64,000 bases of DNA from ZC4RG20 sp036381515 (GCA_036381515.1 DASVCR010000052.1:19678-83677), one strand, 5' to 3'. Shown: positions 41,089 through 49,612, counted from the stretch's first letter. Notes: generated by a model from the sequence alone, not told the origin. Made by a program: numbers and translations.

Positions 41089-42141
41089 CTATGGGCGCGC
41101 TTCGAACACGAGGTTGAACGGCGTTTCCGTCGCGCGCCGGAACCGCGAGAACCCGCCGCCGTCGATCATGACCTGCCGCAGCCGCCTCTCGCCGGCCTGC
41201 GCGCCGAGCGCCGGTCCGCGCTTCGCCAGGGAGACCGGCACGCACACGAGGGACGACGCGCCGTAGTAGACGCGGCCGACCGGATTCAGGTTGCTCGCGA
41301 CGTCGTCGTGCGCGAACGGCTCGACGAGCATGCAGTGCCCGTCCGGCTGCAACGACTCGCGGGCGTGCCGGGCCGCGCCGGCGGGGTCGGCCATGTCGTG
41401 CAGCGCGTCGAAGAACGCGATCAGATCGTAGCCGCCTTCCTCGTACGACGTCGCGTCCGCCTGCTCGAAGCGCGCGTTGCCTGCGCCGGCGTCGGCCGCG
41501 CGGCGCCGGGCCGTTTCGATCGACGCGCCGTGATAGTCGATGCCGACGAACTCCGACCGCGGGAACGCCTTCGCCATCAGGATCGTGCTCGAGCCGTGGC
41601 CGCAGCCGACGTCGGCAACCTTCGCGCCCCGCTCGAGCTTCTCGACGACGCCGTCGAGGGCGGGAAGCCACGACGAGACCAGGTTTGCGTTGTAGCTCGC
41701 GCGGAAGAAGCGCTCGGTGCCGGCGAAGAGACACGGATGGTGCTCCCCCCATTCCATGCCGTCGCCGGTTTGGAAGTTGCGGACCGCGCGCTCGCGGACA
41801 TGGAAGAGGTCCTGGACGATCTCATAGGCGCCCGGAAGGTCGACCGGTCCGTTCGGGTCGGCGAGGCAGAGCGCCTGCTCGGCGTTCAGGAAATATCGAT
41901 CGGCGGCGGGGTCGTACTCGACGTATCCGCCCGCCGCCTGATTGCCCAGCCACTCGCGCACGTAGCGCTCGTGCGTGCCGGTGCGCTCGGCGAGCTCGGC
42001 CGCGGTCAGCGGGGCCGCGGCGAGCTCACGATAGAAGCCGAGCTCGTCGCCGATCAGAACGAGCACCGCGCTGATCGAGGCGCCGAGGTCCGTCACGGCC
42101 TTCCCGAGGAACGCGTCGAGTTTTGCTTGATCGACTGTCAT
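41089..42141 (-). CDS. Class I SAM-dependent methyltransferase with winged-helix N-terminus
   Basis: A 350-residue protein. Residues about 20-100 form the winged-helix dimerisation domain ('SAVLVLIGDELGFYRELAAAPLTAAELAERTGTHERYVREWLGNQAAGGYVEYDP'), and the Rossmann part has 'GAKVADVGCGHGSSTILMAKAFPRSEFVGIDYHGASIETA' and 'ADATSYEEGGYDLIAFFDALHDMADP'. It resembles actinobacterial and proteobacterial proteins next to Rv2258c; substrate unknown. I use the ATG at 42141, preceded by AAGGGGGA; an upstream ATG at 42258 would add 39 poorly conserved residues. It converges on the M3 peptidase gene. Confidence 0.85.
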   Translation of the reverse strand: MTVDQAKLDAFLGKAVTDLGASISAVLVLIGDELGFYRELAAAPLTAAELAERTGTHERYVREWLGNQAAGGYVEYDPAADRYFLNAEQALCLADPNGPVDLPGAYEIVQDLFHVRERAVRNFQTGDGMEWGEHHPCLFAGTERFFRASYNANLVSSWLPALDGVVEKLERGAKVADVGCGHGSSTILMAKAFPRSEFVGIDYHGASIETARRRAADAGAGNARFEQADATSYEEGGYDLIAFFDALHDMADPAGAARHARESLQPDGHCMLVEPFAHDDVASNLNPVGRVYYGASSLVCVPVSLAKRGPALGAQAGERRLRQVMIDGGGFSRFRRATETPFNLVFEARP

Positions 42142-42312
42142 TGCGGAATCCCCCTTCGGATATCGAGCCCCGACAGGGACCGATACAGCGAGTATCTTAC
42201 CGTATCGTCGGCATGACAATCGTGAGGACGAGACTGGCAGGTGCGGCGTCGCCGGCAAGTGAAAGCGGCCGCGCGGGATGGAGGGGCAAGGCCGCCTGGC
42301 GCGCCGAGCCTT

Positions 42313-43212
42313 TCAGCGCTCCGCTTCGGTCCGCCGGCCGGCGGCTTCCGCGTCGGTTGCGGGATCGAGCTCGACGTACTTCAGGTCGAGCCTTCCGGCG
42401 AGGCTGACGATGTCGCCGTCGACCAGCAGCCGGCGCCCCACGGGCTCCGAGTTCACGTAGATGCCGTTCGTGCTGCCCGCGTCCTCGATGATGACGTCGG
42501 CGCCGCGCACGATCACCCGCGCATGCGTTCGGCTGATGAACTCGCGCCGTATGCAGATGTCGTTGCTCGACGCGCGCCCGATCGTGACGCCCGGCCTCGT
42601 GATCGGATAGGTCGTGCCATCGGGCGCTTCGAGCACGGCGATCGGTCCGCGATGACGCTGCAGATCGCGTCGGAACAGCTCGCCGATCTGGATGATCTCG
42701 ACGTTCTCCGCGCCGCCTTCGGCTTCGTCGGGCGCGCGTTCGGTCACCGGCATCCCCGCCGCTTGCGACGCGGGATCCTGCGGCTCCATCAGCTTCTCGA
42801 GCGCGTCGATCCGCGCCTGCTTCGCTTCGAGCTCGCTCTCGAGCTTGCCGATCAGGTGCCGCTGAGCGACGAGCTCCTGGCGCAGCGAGCGGATCTCGTC
42901 GGCGCTCCCGAGCCGGCGCTCGAGCTCGACGATGCGGTTCGAGAGCATCTCTCGCTCTGCGTCCTTGCGGGCAAGTGCGTCGTCCGCATCACGAAGACGC
43001 TGCTCCAGGCCGGCGAGCGTGTCCTGATACTGCTCGAGGCGCTTCTGCAGGTGCGACCAGTGCTGCCTGCGTCCGTCGATATGGGCTCGCAGCTCGCCGA
43101 TCGTGGCCCGCAGCTGCGCGTTGGTCTTCTCGAGCTCGCGGATCCTCGCGTCGGAGCCGTCGAGCGGGGTGGAGGTCTCGTTGCCGGTATTCATCTCGTC
43201 GTTCGCGGCCAT
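42313..43212 (-). CDS. FHA-domain protein with long coiled coil
   Basis: A 299-residue cytosolic protein. Residues about 20-145 form an uninterrupted coiled coil ('RIRELEKTNAQLRATIGELRAHI', 'RLEQYQDTLAGLEQRLRDADDALARKDAEREMLSNRIVELERRL'). The C-terminal FHA domain (about 195-285) has 'GVTIGRASSNDICI', 'FISRTHARVIV' and 'DAGSTNGIYVNSEPV', all phosphothreonine-binding residues in place. FHA proteins read Ser/Thr phosphorylation, but no Ser/Thr kinase gene is visible in the window. It lies 42 bases after the LuxR-type regulator gene on the same strand, suggesting a shared signalling unit. Confidence 0.9.
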   Translation of the reverse strand: MAANDEMNTGNETSTPLDGSDARIRELEKTNAQLRATIGELRAHIDGRRQHWSHLQKRLEQYQDTLAGLEQRLRDADDALARKDAEREMLSNRIVELERRLGSADEIRSLRQELVAQRHLIGKLESELEAKQARIDALEKLMEPQDPASQAAGMPVTERAPDEAEGGAENVEIIQIGELFRRDLQRHRGPIAVLEAPDGTTYPITRPGVTIGRASSNDICIRREFISRTHARVIVRGADVIIEDAGSTNGIYVNSEPVGRRLLVDGDIVSLAGRLDLKYVELDPATDAEAAGRRTEAER

Positions 43213-43254
43213 GGACCGGTCGCCTCGGCAGATCGAATGGGGCGGCTGCGGCGG

Positions 43255-43932
43255 TCAGTCGCGCGATCTGCCGAGATCGGGGATGCCCGACCGCAGGTTG
43301 TGCACGGTCGAAACGATCGCCGTCCGGGTCTTCACGCCGAGCTTCGCGCGAATGGATTTCAGGTACGCCCGCACCGTCTCGACGCTCACCGTGAGCCGCG
43401 CCGCGATCTCCTTGTCCGTCATCCCGGACATCAGCGCGTCCAGCACATCCACCTCGCGCCTCGAAAGCCGGAACAGCCCCTTCACCTTGTCGAGATCCAC
43501 GAGCTTCGTGTTGCCGATCGGCTCGATCAGCGCCGCGTAGACTTCCTCCGCGTCCTGATCGACCTTCTGCAGCCGGAACAGGCGCATGCAGTGGAACCGG
43601 TTCTCGAGAATCACGAGCGCGCATCGCTCGCCGGGCTTGTCGACGACGAGTTGCTTGACGAGGGATACGACGGGCTGCGGCTCGCGGAACAGCCTTTGGG
43701 CCTCGGCGAGCGCCGCGTCGACCCTCGGGTCCGGGACCTCGCCGCCGTCGTCCCCCGCCGCGAGCGGCGCGGACGAGTAGAGCAGCTCCGCGTCCCGGTT
43801 CAGAAGCAGCAGGAGCGGCCGCTGGCGCCGGCGAAGGATGTCCGCAAGCCTGAAGTCGTATTGCGGATCCGCGTTGTAGAGGTCGATGCGGTCGATAGAC
43901 CGCAGCGCAGCATCCGTCGGACTCAGGTCCAT
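43255..43932 (-). CDS. LuxR-type response regulator-like transcription factor
   Basis: A 225-residue DNA-binding protein. The C-terminal HTH is 'LSRREVDVLDALMSGMTDKEIAARLTVSVETVRAYLKSIRAKLGVKTRTAIVSTV' (about 155-210), with all LuxR landmarks. The N-terminal half (about 15-145) is a PAS-like or helical sensor ('PLLLLLNRDAELLYSS', 'CALVILENRFHCMRLFRL') that lacks a phosphorylatable receiver pattern. It therefore may sense a small ligand or redox state. An inverted repeat lies about 62-90 bases upstream (43994-44022) and may be its own operator. The FHA gene follows in the same direction. Confidence 0.88.
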   Translation of the reverse strand: MDLSPTDAALRSIDRIDLYNADPQYDFRLADILRRRQRPLLLLLNRDAELLYSSAPLAAGDDGGEVPDPRVDAALAEAQRLFREPQPVVSLVKQLVVDKPGERCALVILENRFHCMRLFRLQKVDQDAEEVYAALIEPIGNTKLVDLDKVKGLFRLSRREVDVLDALMSGMTDKEIAARLTVSVETVRAYLKSIRAKLGVKTRTAIVSTVHNLRSGIPDLGRSRD

Positions 43933-43993
43933 CGTGTTCCCCCCTTTGCGTTCGAGGTGTTCTCGGGCGGTGTTGTTGTCGTTATTGCTCGCC

Positions 43994-44022
43994 CGCGAAT
44001 CGTCGATGGGCTTCGATTCGCG
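43994..44022. promoter_or_regulatory. Inverted repeat upstream of the LuxR-FHA operon
   Basis: Perfect 9-base arms CGCGAATCG (43994-44002) and CGATTCGCG (44014-44022) flank 11 bases, about 62-90 bases before the LuxR gene start. Two-fold symmetry and position suit an autoregulatory operator of a dimeric factor; a leader hairpin is the alternative. Confidence 0.4.
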
Positions 44023-44081
44023 AAGCTTAGCTTTCGTCAGGACGCCCGAGCCGTGACACAGGTCTCGCTTTCGGTACGGCT

Positions 44082-44115
44082 GCGGCGGGGAGGGCGCGCC
44101 CGCTCTCCCCGCCGC
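44082..44115 (-). terminator. Strong GC hairpin after the carboxymuconolactone decarboxylase gene
   Basis: A perfect 11-base stem, GCGGCGGGGAG (44082-44092) with CTCCCCGCCGC (44105-44115), lies 7 bases past the stop of the gene at 44123 (minus strand). It probably ends the long liv operon. No U-run follows, so termination may also need Rho. Confidence 0.5.
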
Positions 44116-44122
44116 ACCCCGC

Positions 44123-44515
44123 TTATTGGCCCGCCGTGTCCCGCTCGAGCTCGGCCAGTGCCTCCTTCGCGACGCGGAACGAGTCGACGGCCGCAGGGAT
44201 GCCGGAGTAGATGCCGATGTGCAGCAGCACCTCGCGGATTTCCTCCTTCGTGCAGCCGTTGCGGATCGCGCCCTTCACGTGGATCTTGAGCTCGTGGTGA
44301 CGGTTCAGCGTGCCGAGCAGCGCGATGTTCAGCAGGCTGCGCGTCTTCTTCGGCAGCGCCTCGCGTCCCCAGACCGCGCCCCAGCAGTACTCGGTGACGA
44401 GGCGCTGAAGCGGCATCGTGAAGTCGTCCGCGCTGCCGATGGACTTCTCGACGTACTCGGCGCCGAGCACCGACTTCCTGATCGCGAGGCCGCGCTCGAA
44501 CAATTCGTCGTTCAT
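44123..44515 (-). CDS. pcaC: Carboxymuconolactone decarboxylase-family protein
   Basis: A 130-residue protein. 'FERGLAIRKSVLGAEYVEKSI' at the start and 'YCWGAVWGREALPKKTRSLLNIALLGTLNRHHELKIHVKGAIRNGCTKEEIREVLLHIGIYSGIPAAVDSFRVAKEAL' match 4-carboxymuconolactone decarboxylase (PcaC) well, including the catalytic Glu/His region 'RHHELKIHVKGA' and 'HIGIYSGIPAA'. PcaC acts in the protocatechuate branch of the beta-ketoadipate pathway. Because relatives also include AhpD-like and unknown enzymes, the gene symbol is tentative. An excellent ribosome site (AAAGGAG) precedes the ATG at 44515. It is the last gene of the likely operon starting at 51072 or 50512. Confidence 0.78.
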   Translation of the reverse strand: MNDELFERGLAIRKSVLGAEYVEKSIGSADDFTMPLQRLVTEYCWGAVWGREALPKKTRSLLNIALLGTLNRHHELKIHVKGAIRNGCTKEEIREVLLHIGIYSGIPAAVDSFRVAKEALAELERDTAGQ

Positions 44516-44625
44516 GGATACCGATCTCCTTTCGTACGATTCATGAGGGGAGGCCGCACGAACGCATCGCGCGCGAAGCGTGCGGCGCATTCATTGCGGG
44601 ACACCCGGCCCGTAAGCGAGGGCCG

Positions 44626-45876
44626 TCACTTCGGCCACGCCGGCTCGGCAATGGCCGCGTCCGGCGGATAGACCGTGACCGGCACGCCGTCTTGCCACTG
44701 GATCACGAGCAGCGGCGCGTCGATGCGTCGACCGTGCTCGTCGAATCGGACGCGGTGGCCCGGGAAGTAGCGAGCAGGGCCGTCCGTGAGGTCCATCGTG
44801 CGGAGCGCGTCGGCCACCGCGGTGCGCTCGGCGGTGCCCGACATCTCGAGCGCCTCCTTCAGAAGCCACACGTGCCCGTACGCGCAGAGCGGATTCTGCG
44901 TGAGCCACGGCTCGCCGCTGCGCTCGATGTACTCGGCGGAAAGCGCCTCGAGCCCCTTGACGTTCCAGTTCGCGACGACTGTCATGATCCCTTCGAGCAG
45001 GGCAGGCGGCATGTTCTTCGCGAGATCGGGATCGCCCATCGCGCTGCCGTTCGACACGGTCGGCACTCGGCCGCGGCCGAGCCCGAACTCGTTCATCTTC
45101 TCGAGCAGCAGCTTCGTGTCGGCGACGACGGTCGGCAGCAGCAACAGCAGGTCCGGCCGCGTCGAGCGCACGCGCTGGATCAGCGGCGTCGCGTTCGACA
45201 GCGGCGGCGTGAACGTCTCGTCGACGGCGAGATCGAGGTCGAGCCGGTCGAGGATCCCGCCTTCCTTGATCGGCTTGACGAAGGCGACGGACGCGGCCGT
45301 GCTGTCCATCACGATGCCGATCCGCTCCGGGCGCTTCGCGCCCGCGCTTTCCGCGAGATCGAGCAGGATCGGCAGCGCGCCCTCGGCCTGCTGAACGCCG
45401 GTCGGCGACGTCTGGAAGATGTAGCGGAAGCCGCGGCCCGTGATCAGATCGGAGTACGACAGCGTCAGGAGCGGCAGCGACGCCCGCTCGGTGACCTCGG
45501 AGACCGCGAGCGTGAACGAGCTCAAATACGAGCCGGTCGCGCCGACCATGTCCGGGTGATCGGCGACCATCCGCTGCGCCGCGTTCTTCGCGCGCTCGAC
45601 GCTGTCGCCGGTATCGACGACGACGAGCTCGATCGGCGCGCCGCCGAGCGCGCGGACGCCGCCCTGCGCGTTGATGTGCTCGACGGCCATCTCCGCGCCG
45701 ATCCGCATCACCTGTCCCTGGCGCGCCCACGGTCCGGACAGCGGCACGATCAGCCCGATCTTGACCGGCGCCTGCGCCGCGGCGGGCAGCGCGACGAGCG
45801 CCGCGGCGACGGCGGCGAGCGCGCGGCGGGTCCACTTGACGGGCAGCATGCTGCGGGAGGCCGTTCTGTCGCTCAT
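44626..45876 (-). CDS. Branched-chain amino acid-type ABC transporter substrate-binding protein
   Basis: A 416-residue periplasmic receptor. A signal peptide (about 1-35, ending ALPAAAQA) leads to 'VKIGLIVPLSGPWARQGQVMRIGAEMAVEHINAQGGVRALGG', the type I periplasmic-binding-protein (LivK, Peripla_BP_6) start. 'DHPDMVGATGSYLSSFTLAVSEVTERASLPLLTLSYSD' carries the usual ligand-binding serines. In this operon relatives often bind aromatic or other carboxylates rather than Leu/Ile/Val. It sits with livF, livM-G and livH genes. A good ribosome site (AAGGAAGG) precedes the ATG at 45876. Confidence 0.9.
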   Translation of the reverse strand: MSDRTASRSMLPVKWTRRALAAVAAALVALPAAAQAPVKIGLIVPLSGPWARQGQVMRIGAEMAVEHINAQGGVRALGGAPIELVVVDTGDSVERAKNAAQRMVADHPDMVGATGSYLSSFTLAVSEVTERASLPLLTLSYSDLITGRGFRYIFQTSPTGVQQAEGALPILLDLAESAGAKRPERIGIVMDSTAASVAFVKPIKEGGILDRLDLDLAVDETFTPPLSNATPLIQRVRSTRPDLLLLLPTVVADTKLLLEKMNEFGLGRGRVPTVSNGSAMGDPDLAKNMPPALLEGIMTVVANWNVKGLEALSAEYIERSGEPWLTQNPLCAYGHVWLLKEALEMSGTAERTAVADALRTMDLTDGPARYFPGHRVRFDEHGRRIDAPLLVIQWQDGVPVTVYPPDAAIAEPAWPK

Positions 45877-45924
45877 GTTGTCCTTCCTTCTTGTCGGCGC
45901 CTTTGTCGTCGTTGCGGCGCGGCG

Positions 45925-46632
45925 CTACATGCCGAGGTACGCGCGGCGGACGCGGTCGTCGTCTTTCAGCGTAGCGTGATCGCCCTCGAGGATCACGCGT
46001 CCGGTCTCGAGCACGTACGCGCGGTCCGCGAAGTGGAGCGCCTCGGCGACGCGTTGCTCGACGAGCAGGATGCTCATCGCGCGCTCCCGATGGATCGCGA
46101 CGATGCGTTCGAAGATCTCGTCAGCGACGGCAGGCGCAAGCCCCATCGACGGCTCGTCGAGCATCAGGAGCCGTGGCGACGACGCGAGCCCGCGCGCGAT
46201 CGCGAGCATCTGCTGCTCGCCTCCCGACAACGTGCCGGCCGCCTGCCGGCCGCGTTCCGCGAGCACGGGAAACCAAGTATAGATTCTTTCGAGAGTCTGC
46301 CCCCAGGCGGCCCGTCCCGCGTCCGTGTATGCGCCGATCTCGAGATTCTCTCGGACCGTCAGCGATGGGAACACCTGACGTCCCTCGGGCACGTGGGCGA
46401 TGCCGAGACGCGCGCGGCGCGCGGGCGGCACGCCGGCGAGATCGCGGCCGTCGAAGCGGATCGTGCCGGACGTGACCGGCGCGAGCCCCGAGATCGCGTT
46501 GAACAGCGTGCTCTTGCCGGCGCCGTTCGGGCCGACGACCGCGACGAGCTCGCCGGTCCCGACGCGGAGCGTCACGCCGTGGAGCACGGGGATGCGTCCG
46601 TACGCGACGGAGAGGTCAGCGATCTCGAGCAT
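45925..46632 (-). CDS. livF: ABC transporter ATP-binding protein LivF
   Basis: A 235-residue ATPase. 'GPNGAGKSTLFNAISG' is Walker A, 'TLSGGEQQMLAIARGLASSPRLLMLDEPSMGL' is the ABC signature with Walker B, and 'ILLVEQRV' holds the switch region. 'ERIYTWFPVLAERGRQAAGTLSGGEQ' is the usual LivF sequence. With the fused LivM-LivG and LivH it forms the inner-membrane part of a HAAT-family importer. Its start overlaps the end of the livM-G gene by 17 bases, indicating coupling. Confidence 0.93.
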   Translation of the reverse strand: MLEIADLSVAYGRIPVLHGVTLRVGTGELVAVVGPNGAGKSTLFNAISGLAPVTSGTIRFDGRDLAGVPPARRARLGIAHVPEGRQVFPSLTVRENLEIGAYTDAGRAAWGQTLERIYTWFPVLAERGRQAAGTLSGGEQQMLAIARGLASSPRLLMLDEPSMGLAPAVADEIFERIVAIHRERAMSILLVEQRVAEALHFADRAYVLETGRVILEGDHATLKDDDRVRRAYLGM

Positions 46633-48643
46633 GCCCTTCGAGCCACTTCCTGCCGAGATACGCCTCGATCACGGCCGGGTCGCGCGTGACGGAGTCCGGA
46701 TCGCCGCTCGCGAGCACCGCGCCGTGGTCGAGCACGACGAACCGGTCGACGAGCCGCACCATCGCGTGCATCGTGTGCTCGATGATCACGACGGTGATGC
46801 CGAGCTCGGGCAGTCGCGCGATCAGGCCGATCAGCTCGCGCACCTCGTCGTGCGACAGGCCCGCGAGGATCTCGTCGAGCAGGAGCAGCTTCGGCTGCGA
46901 CGCGAGCGCGCGCGCGAGCTCCATCAGGCGCAGCTCGCGATTCGTGAGCTGCCCGGCGATGCGGTCCGCCGCGCCGGCGAGGCCGACCGTCTCGAGCGCT
47001 CGGTGCGCGAGCGCCGCCGCATCGTCGTCGCGCGCGGCGCGGACGTACGCGCCGATGACGACGTTCTCCGCGACCGTCATCCGCGCGAACGGCTTCACGA
47101 CCTGGAACGTCCGGCCGATGCCGCGGCGGCAGATCCGATTCGGCCGCGCGCCGGTCACGTCGTCGCCGTAGAGCCGCACGCGGCCCGCGTCGGGGGCCGT
47201 GAAGCCGTTCAGCAGATTGAACAGCGTCGTCTTGCCGGCGCCGTTCGGACCGATGATGCCGAGGATCTCGCCTTCGCGAACGTCGAGGCTCACGTCCTTC
47301 ACGGCATGGAGGCCGCCGAAGGCCTTCGTCAGCCCGCGCACCTCGAGCACGACCGGTGCGTTCGACGGACGCTCGGTGCGCCTGCGGCGATCGATCTCGG
47401 CGGCGCGTGCCGGAGCGCTCTCGGTCGGTGCTAATTCGGTGCGATCGTCCGACAGGCGCTCGCGTCCGCCTGCGGTCTCGAAGGGTGCGCCGTGCGACTC
47501 CGTGCGCGTGTCGCACGCGACGGATGCGGACGCATCGCGAGGCGTCGGAGCCAACGCCGCGCCCACGGCCGGCCTGCGGCTCGCCGTCGCATTGGCGAGC
47601 ACGTCGCGTACGCGCCAGAAGACGCCCTCCGGCGCGAGCCTCACGACCGCGATGATGGCGAGCCCGTAGATCACGCCCTGGATCCCGGGCACGATGTGGC
47701 CGAGCCGGGCATGCAGGATGTCAGCGAGCGGGACGAGCGTCGCCGCGCCGATCACGGGTCCCCACACCGTGCCGACGCCGCCGAACATCGCGACGACGAG
47801 CGCCTGCGCCGAGACGAGCATGCCGAAGACGGCAGGCGGCGTGACGATCAGCAGCACGACCGCGTAGAAGCCGCCGACGACGCCCGCCATCGCGCCACTC
47901 AGCGTGATGGCCTTGAGCTTCCAGCGGAGCGTATCGATGCCGGACGCCTCGGCCGCGGTCTCGTCCTGCTTGATCGCGAGCAGCGACCGGCCGAAGCGCG
48001 AGCGCTCGACGAGCCGCGTGACGATCATCGCGGCGAGCAGCAGCGCGAGCGCGAGGAACACGTAGACGCGTTGATCGGCGAACTGCATGTACGCGGCCGG
48101 CGCGTCGCGCTTCATCGGCACGGCGACCTCCTGGTAGCCGAGCCATTCGAAGACGTAGAGCAGGGCGAGCGGATACGCGAGCATCGCGAGCGCGAAGTAG
48201 TGGCCGCGCAAGCGGAAGGTCGGGATGCCGATCACGAGGCCCGCGAGCGCGCCGAGCAACCCCGCGATCGGAATGCCGATCCACGGCGTGAGGTCGAGCT
48301 CGATCAGCGCGAGCACGACGAAGTACGCGCCGATGCCGAAGAACGATGCGTGGCCGAACGAGATGAGCCCGCTGTAGCCCGAGAGGAGATTCCACGACAG
48401 CCCCATCACGGCCCACACCGGCACGACCGTCATGATGAGCTGCTGATAGCTGTTCGTGACGAACAGCGCGACGACGCCGTAGAGCGCGACGAACGCGAGG
48501 ATCCACCAGCGATGCGAAAAACGTGTCAGACACCTTTTTCGGCCAAGGACGCCGAAGCTCACGCGTCGCTGCGCGAAAAAGGTGTCTGACACATTTTTCG
48601 ACACCTTGCCCGACACCCCTTTCGTGGACACCTTCGCGCTCAT
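46616..48643 (-). CDS. livM-livG: Fused LivM permease - LivG ATPase
   Basis: A 675-residue fusion. Residues 15-43 are encoded by an inserted palindromic repeat (see 48515). LivM follows (about 46-330): 'YQQLIMTVVPVWAVMGLSWNLLSGYSGLISFGHASFFGIGAY' and 'AGVVGGFYAVVLLIVTPPAVFGMLVSAQALVVAMFGGVGTVWGPVIGA'. A linker of about 95 residues is rich in Ala, Arg and Thr. LivG is C-terminal: 'GPNGAGKTTLFNLLNG' (Walker A), 'GIGRTFQVVKPF', 'LTNRELRLMELARALASQPKLLLLDEILAGL' (a degenerate signature) and 'VVIIEHTMHAM'. The ATG at 48643 overlaps the livH stop (ATGA). Fused LivM-G proteins are known; here the linker is unusually long. Confidence 0.9.
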   Translation of the reverse strand: MSAKVSTKGVSGKVSKNVSDTFFAQRRVSFGVLGRKRCLTRFSHRWWILAFVALYGVVALFVTNSYQQLIMTVVPVWAVMGLSWNLLSGYSGLISFGHASFFGIGAYFVVLALIELDLTPWIGIPIAGLLGALAGLVIGIPTFRLRGHYFALAMLAYPLALLYVFEWLGYQEVAVPMKRDAPAAYMQFADQRVYVFLALALLLAAMIVTRLVERSRFGRSLLAIKQDETAAEASGIDTLRWKLKAITLSGAMAGVVGGFYAVVLLIVTPPAVFGMLVSAQALVVAMFGGVGTVWGPVIGAATLVPLADILHARLGHIVPGIQGVIYGLAIIAVVRLAPEGVFWRVRDVLANATASRRPAVGAALAPTPRDASASVACDTRTESHGAPFETAGGRERLSDDRTELAPTESAPARAAEIDRRRRTERPSNAPVVLEVRGLTKAFGGLHAVKDVSLDVREGEILGIIGPNGAGKTTLFNLLNGFTAPDAGRVRLYGDDVTGARPNRICRRGIGRTFQVVKPFARMTVAENVVIGAYVRAARDDDAAALAHRALETVGLAGAADRIAGQLTNRELRLMELARALASQPKLLLLDEILAGLSHDEVRELIGLIARLPELGITVVIIEHTMHAMVRLVDRFVVLDHGAVLASGDPDSVTRDPAVIEAYLGRKWLEGHARDR
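48515..48600. repeat. Dispersed palindrome, GTGTCAGACAC family, inside the livM-G coding region
   Basis: Two 27-base arms, 48515-48541 and 48574-48600, are inverted copies with 26 of 27 positions matching (core GTGTCAGACACCTTTTTCG), separated by 32 bases. The element lies wholly inside the livM-G gene and is translated in frame as residues 15-43, including 'VSDTFF' and 'KRCLTRFS'. Partial copies of the GACACC half (48601-48640) make up the preceding codons too. Excluding the repeat, the N-terminus would be only some 14 residues, normal for LivM. Confidence 0.85.
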
Positions 48644-49599
48644 GCCCGCCGTGCCGCCGTGCCGAACAGGCCTTGCGGCCGCAGCAGGATGATCGCGAGG
48701 AACGCGACGAAGATCGCGGTGTTCTGCAGCTGCGTCGGCAGGATCAGCGCGGAGAGCTGCTGCACGAGGCCGATCGTCAGGCCGCCAAAGAACGCGCCGC
48801 GGACGCTGCCGAGCCCGCCGAGCACGACGCCCGCGTACATCACGATCACGTACTCGAGCCCGACGTACGGCTGGAACGGATAGCTCGACGCGAGCAGGCC
48901 GCCGCCGATCGCCGTGATGCCGACGCCGAAGCCGAACGCGAGCCGGTACGCGCGCTCGACGTCGATGCCCATGTAGATCGCCGCACGCGGATTGTCCGCG
49001 GCCGCGCGCAGCGAGCGTCCGAGCCGCGTGCGGCCGAGGAGCAGCGCGAAGCCGACCGCGACGCCGATCGCGAGGAGCGCTGCGATCGTCTGGCCCTGAT
49101 TCACGAAGACCGAGATCCGGTCGCCGTACAGCGGGCCGATCTCCCACGCGCTGTACGACAACGGCGTCGAGATCGACACCGGCGCCGAGCCGAACGCGAA
49201 GAGCCCGGCGTTCTGCAGCACGAGCGACAGGCCGAGCGTCAGGATCAGCTGCGCGTAATGCCCTTCGGCCTCGAGCGCCGCGGCGCCGGTGCCCGTCACC
49301 TGCGCGACGAGCGCCTTGTGCGCGATGAGCCCCGCGATGAACACGGCCGGTCCCGCAAGGAGCGCGGCGACGAAAGGTCCGATCACGTCGCCGAAGACGA
49401 TCTGCCCGCCGATCGCGCCGAAGCAGTAGAACGCGAAATACATGCCGAGCATCATGAAGTCGCCCTGCGCGAAATTGATCACGCGCATGACGCCGAAGAT
49501 CAGCGTGAGGCCGACGCACAGAAGACCGTAGATCGTGCCGGTCAGAAGACCGGCCGTCAGCGATTGAAGAAAGTTCTCGATGAGCTGCGGCGTGTCCAC
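48640..49599 (-). CDS. livH: ABC transporter permease LivH
   Basis: A 319-residue inner-membrane permease with about eight helices. 'GTIYGLLCVGLTLIFGVMRVINFAQGDFMMLGMY' is the LivH start and 'AAADNPRAAIYMGIDVERAYRLAFGFGVGITAIGGGL' with 'GGLGSVRGAFFGGLTIGLVQ' carries the EAA-like loop. It pairs with LivM to form the channel. The gene starts 13 bases after the dehydrogenase stop and ends overlapping the livM-G start. Confidence 0.93.
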   Translation of the reverse strand: MDTPQLIENFLQSLTAGLLTGTIYGLLCVGLTLIFGVMRVINFAQGDFMMLGMYFAFYCFGAIGGQIVFGDVIGPFVAALLAGPAVFIAGLIAHKALVAQVTGTGAAALEAEGHYAQLILTLGLSLVLQNAGLFAFGSAPVSISTPLSYSAWEIGPLYGDRISVFVNQGQTIAALLAIGVAVGFALLLGRTRLGRSLRAAADNPRAAIYMGIDVERAYRLAFGFGVGITAIGGGLLASSYPFQPYVGLEYVIVMYAGVVLGGLGSVRGAFFGGLTIGLVQQLSALILPTQLQNTAIFVAFLAIILLRPQGLFGTAARRA

Positions 49600-49612
49600 G
49601 GGCCGCGCTCGG

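Noticed and set aside
48515..48600. The livM palindrome as an intrinsic terminator
   Set aside because: It lies inside an operon and inside coding sequence, and livM-G, livF and the binding-protein gene downstream need read-through.
46616..49519. Reading the livM-G frame further upstream to 49519 as one 967-residue protein
   Set aside because: The extra part is livH read in another frame; the ATG at 48643 overlapping the livH stop is the sensible start.
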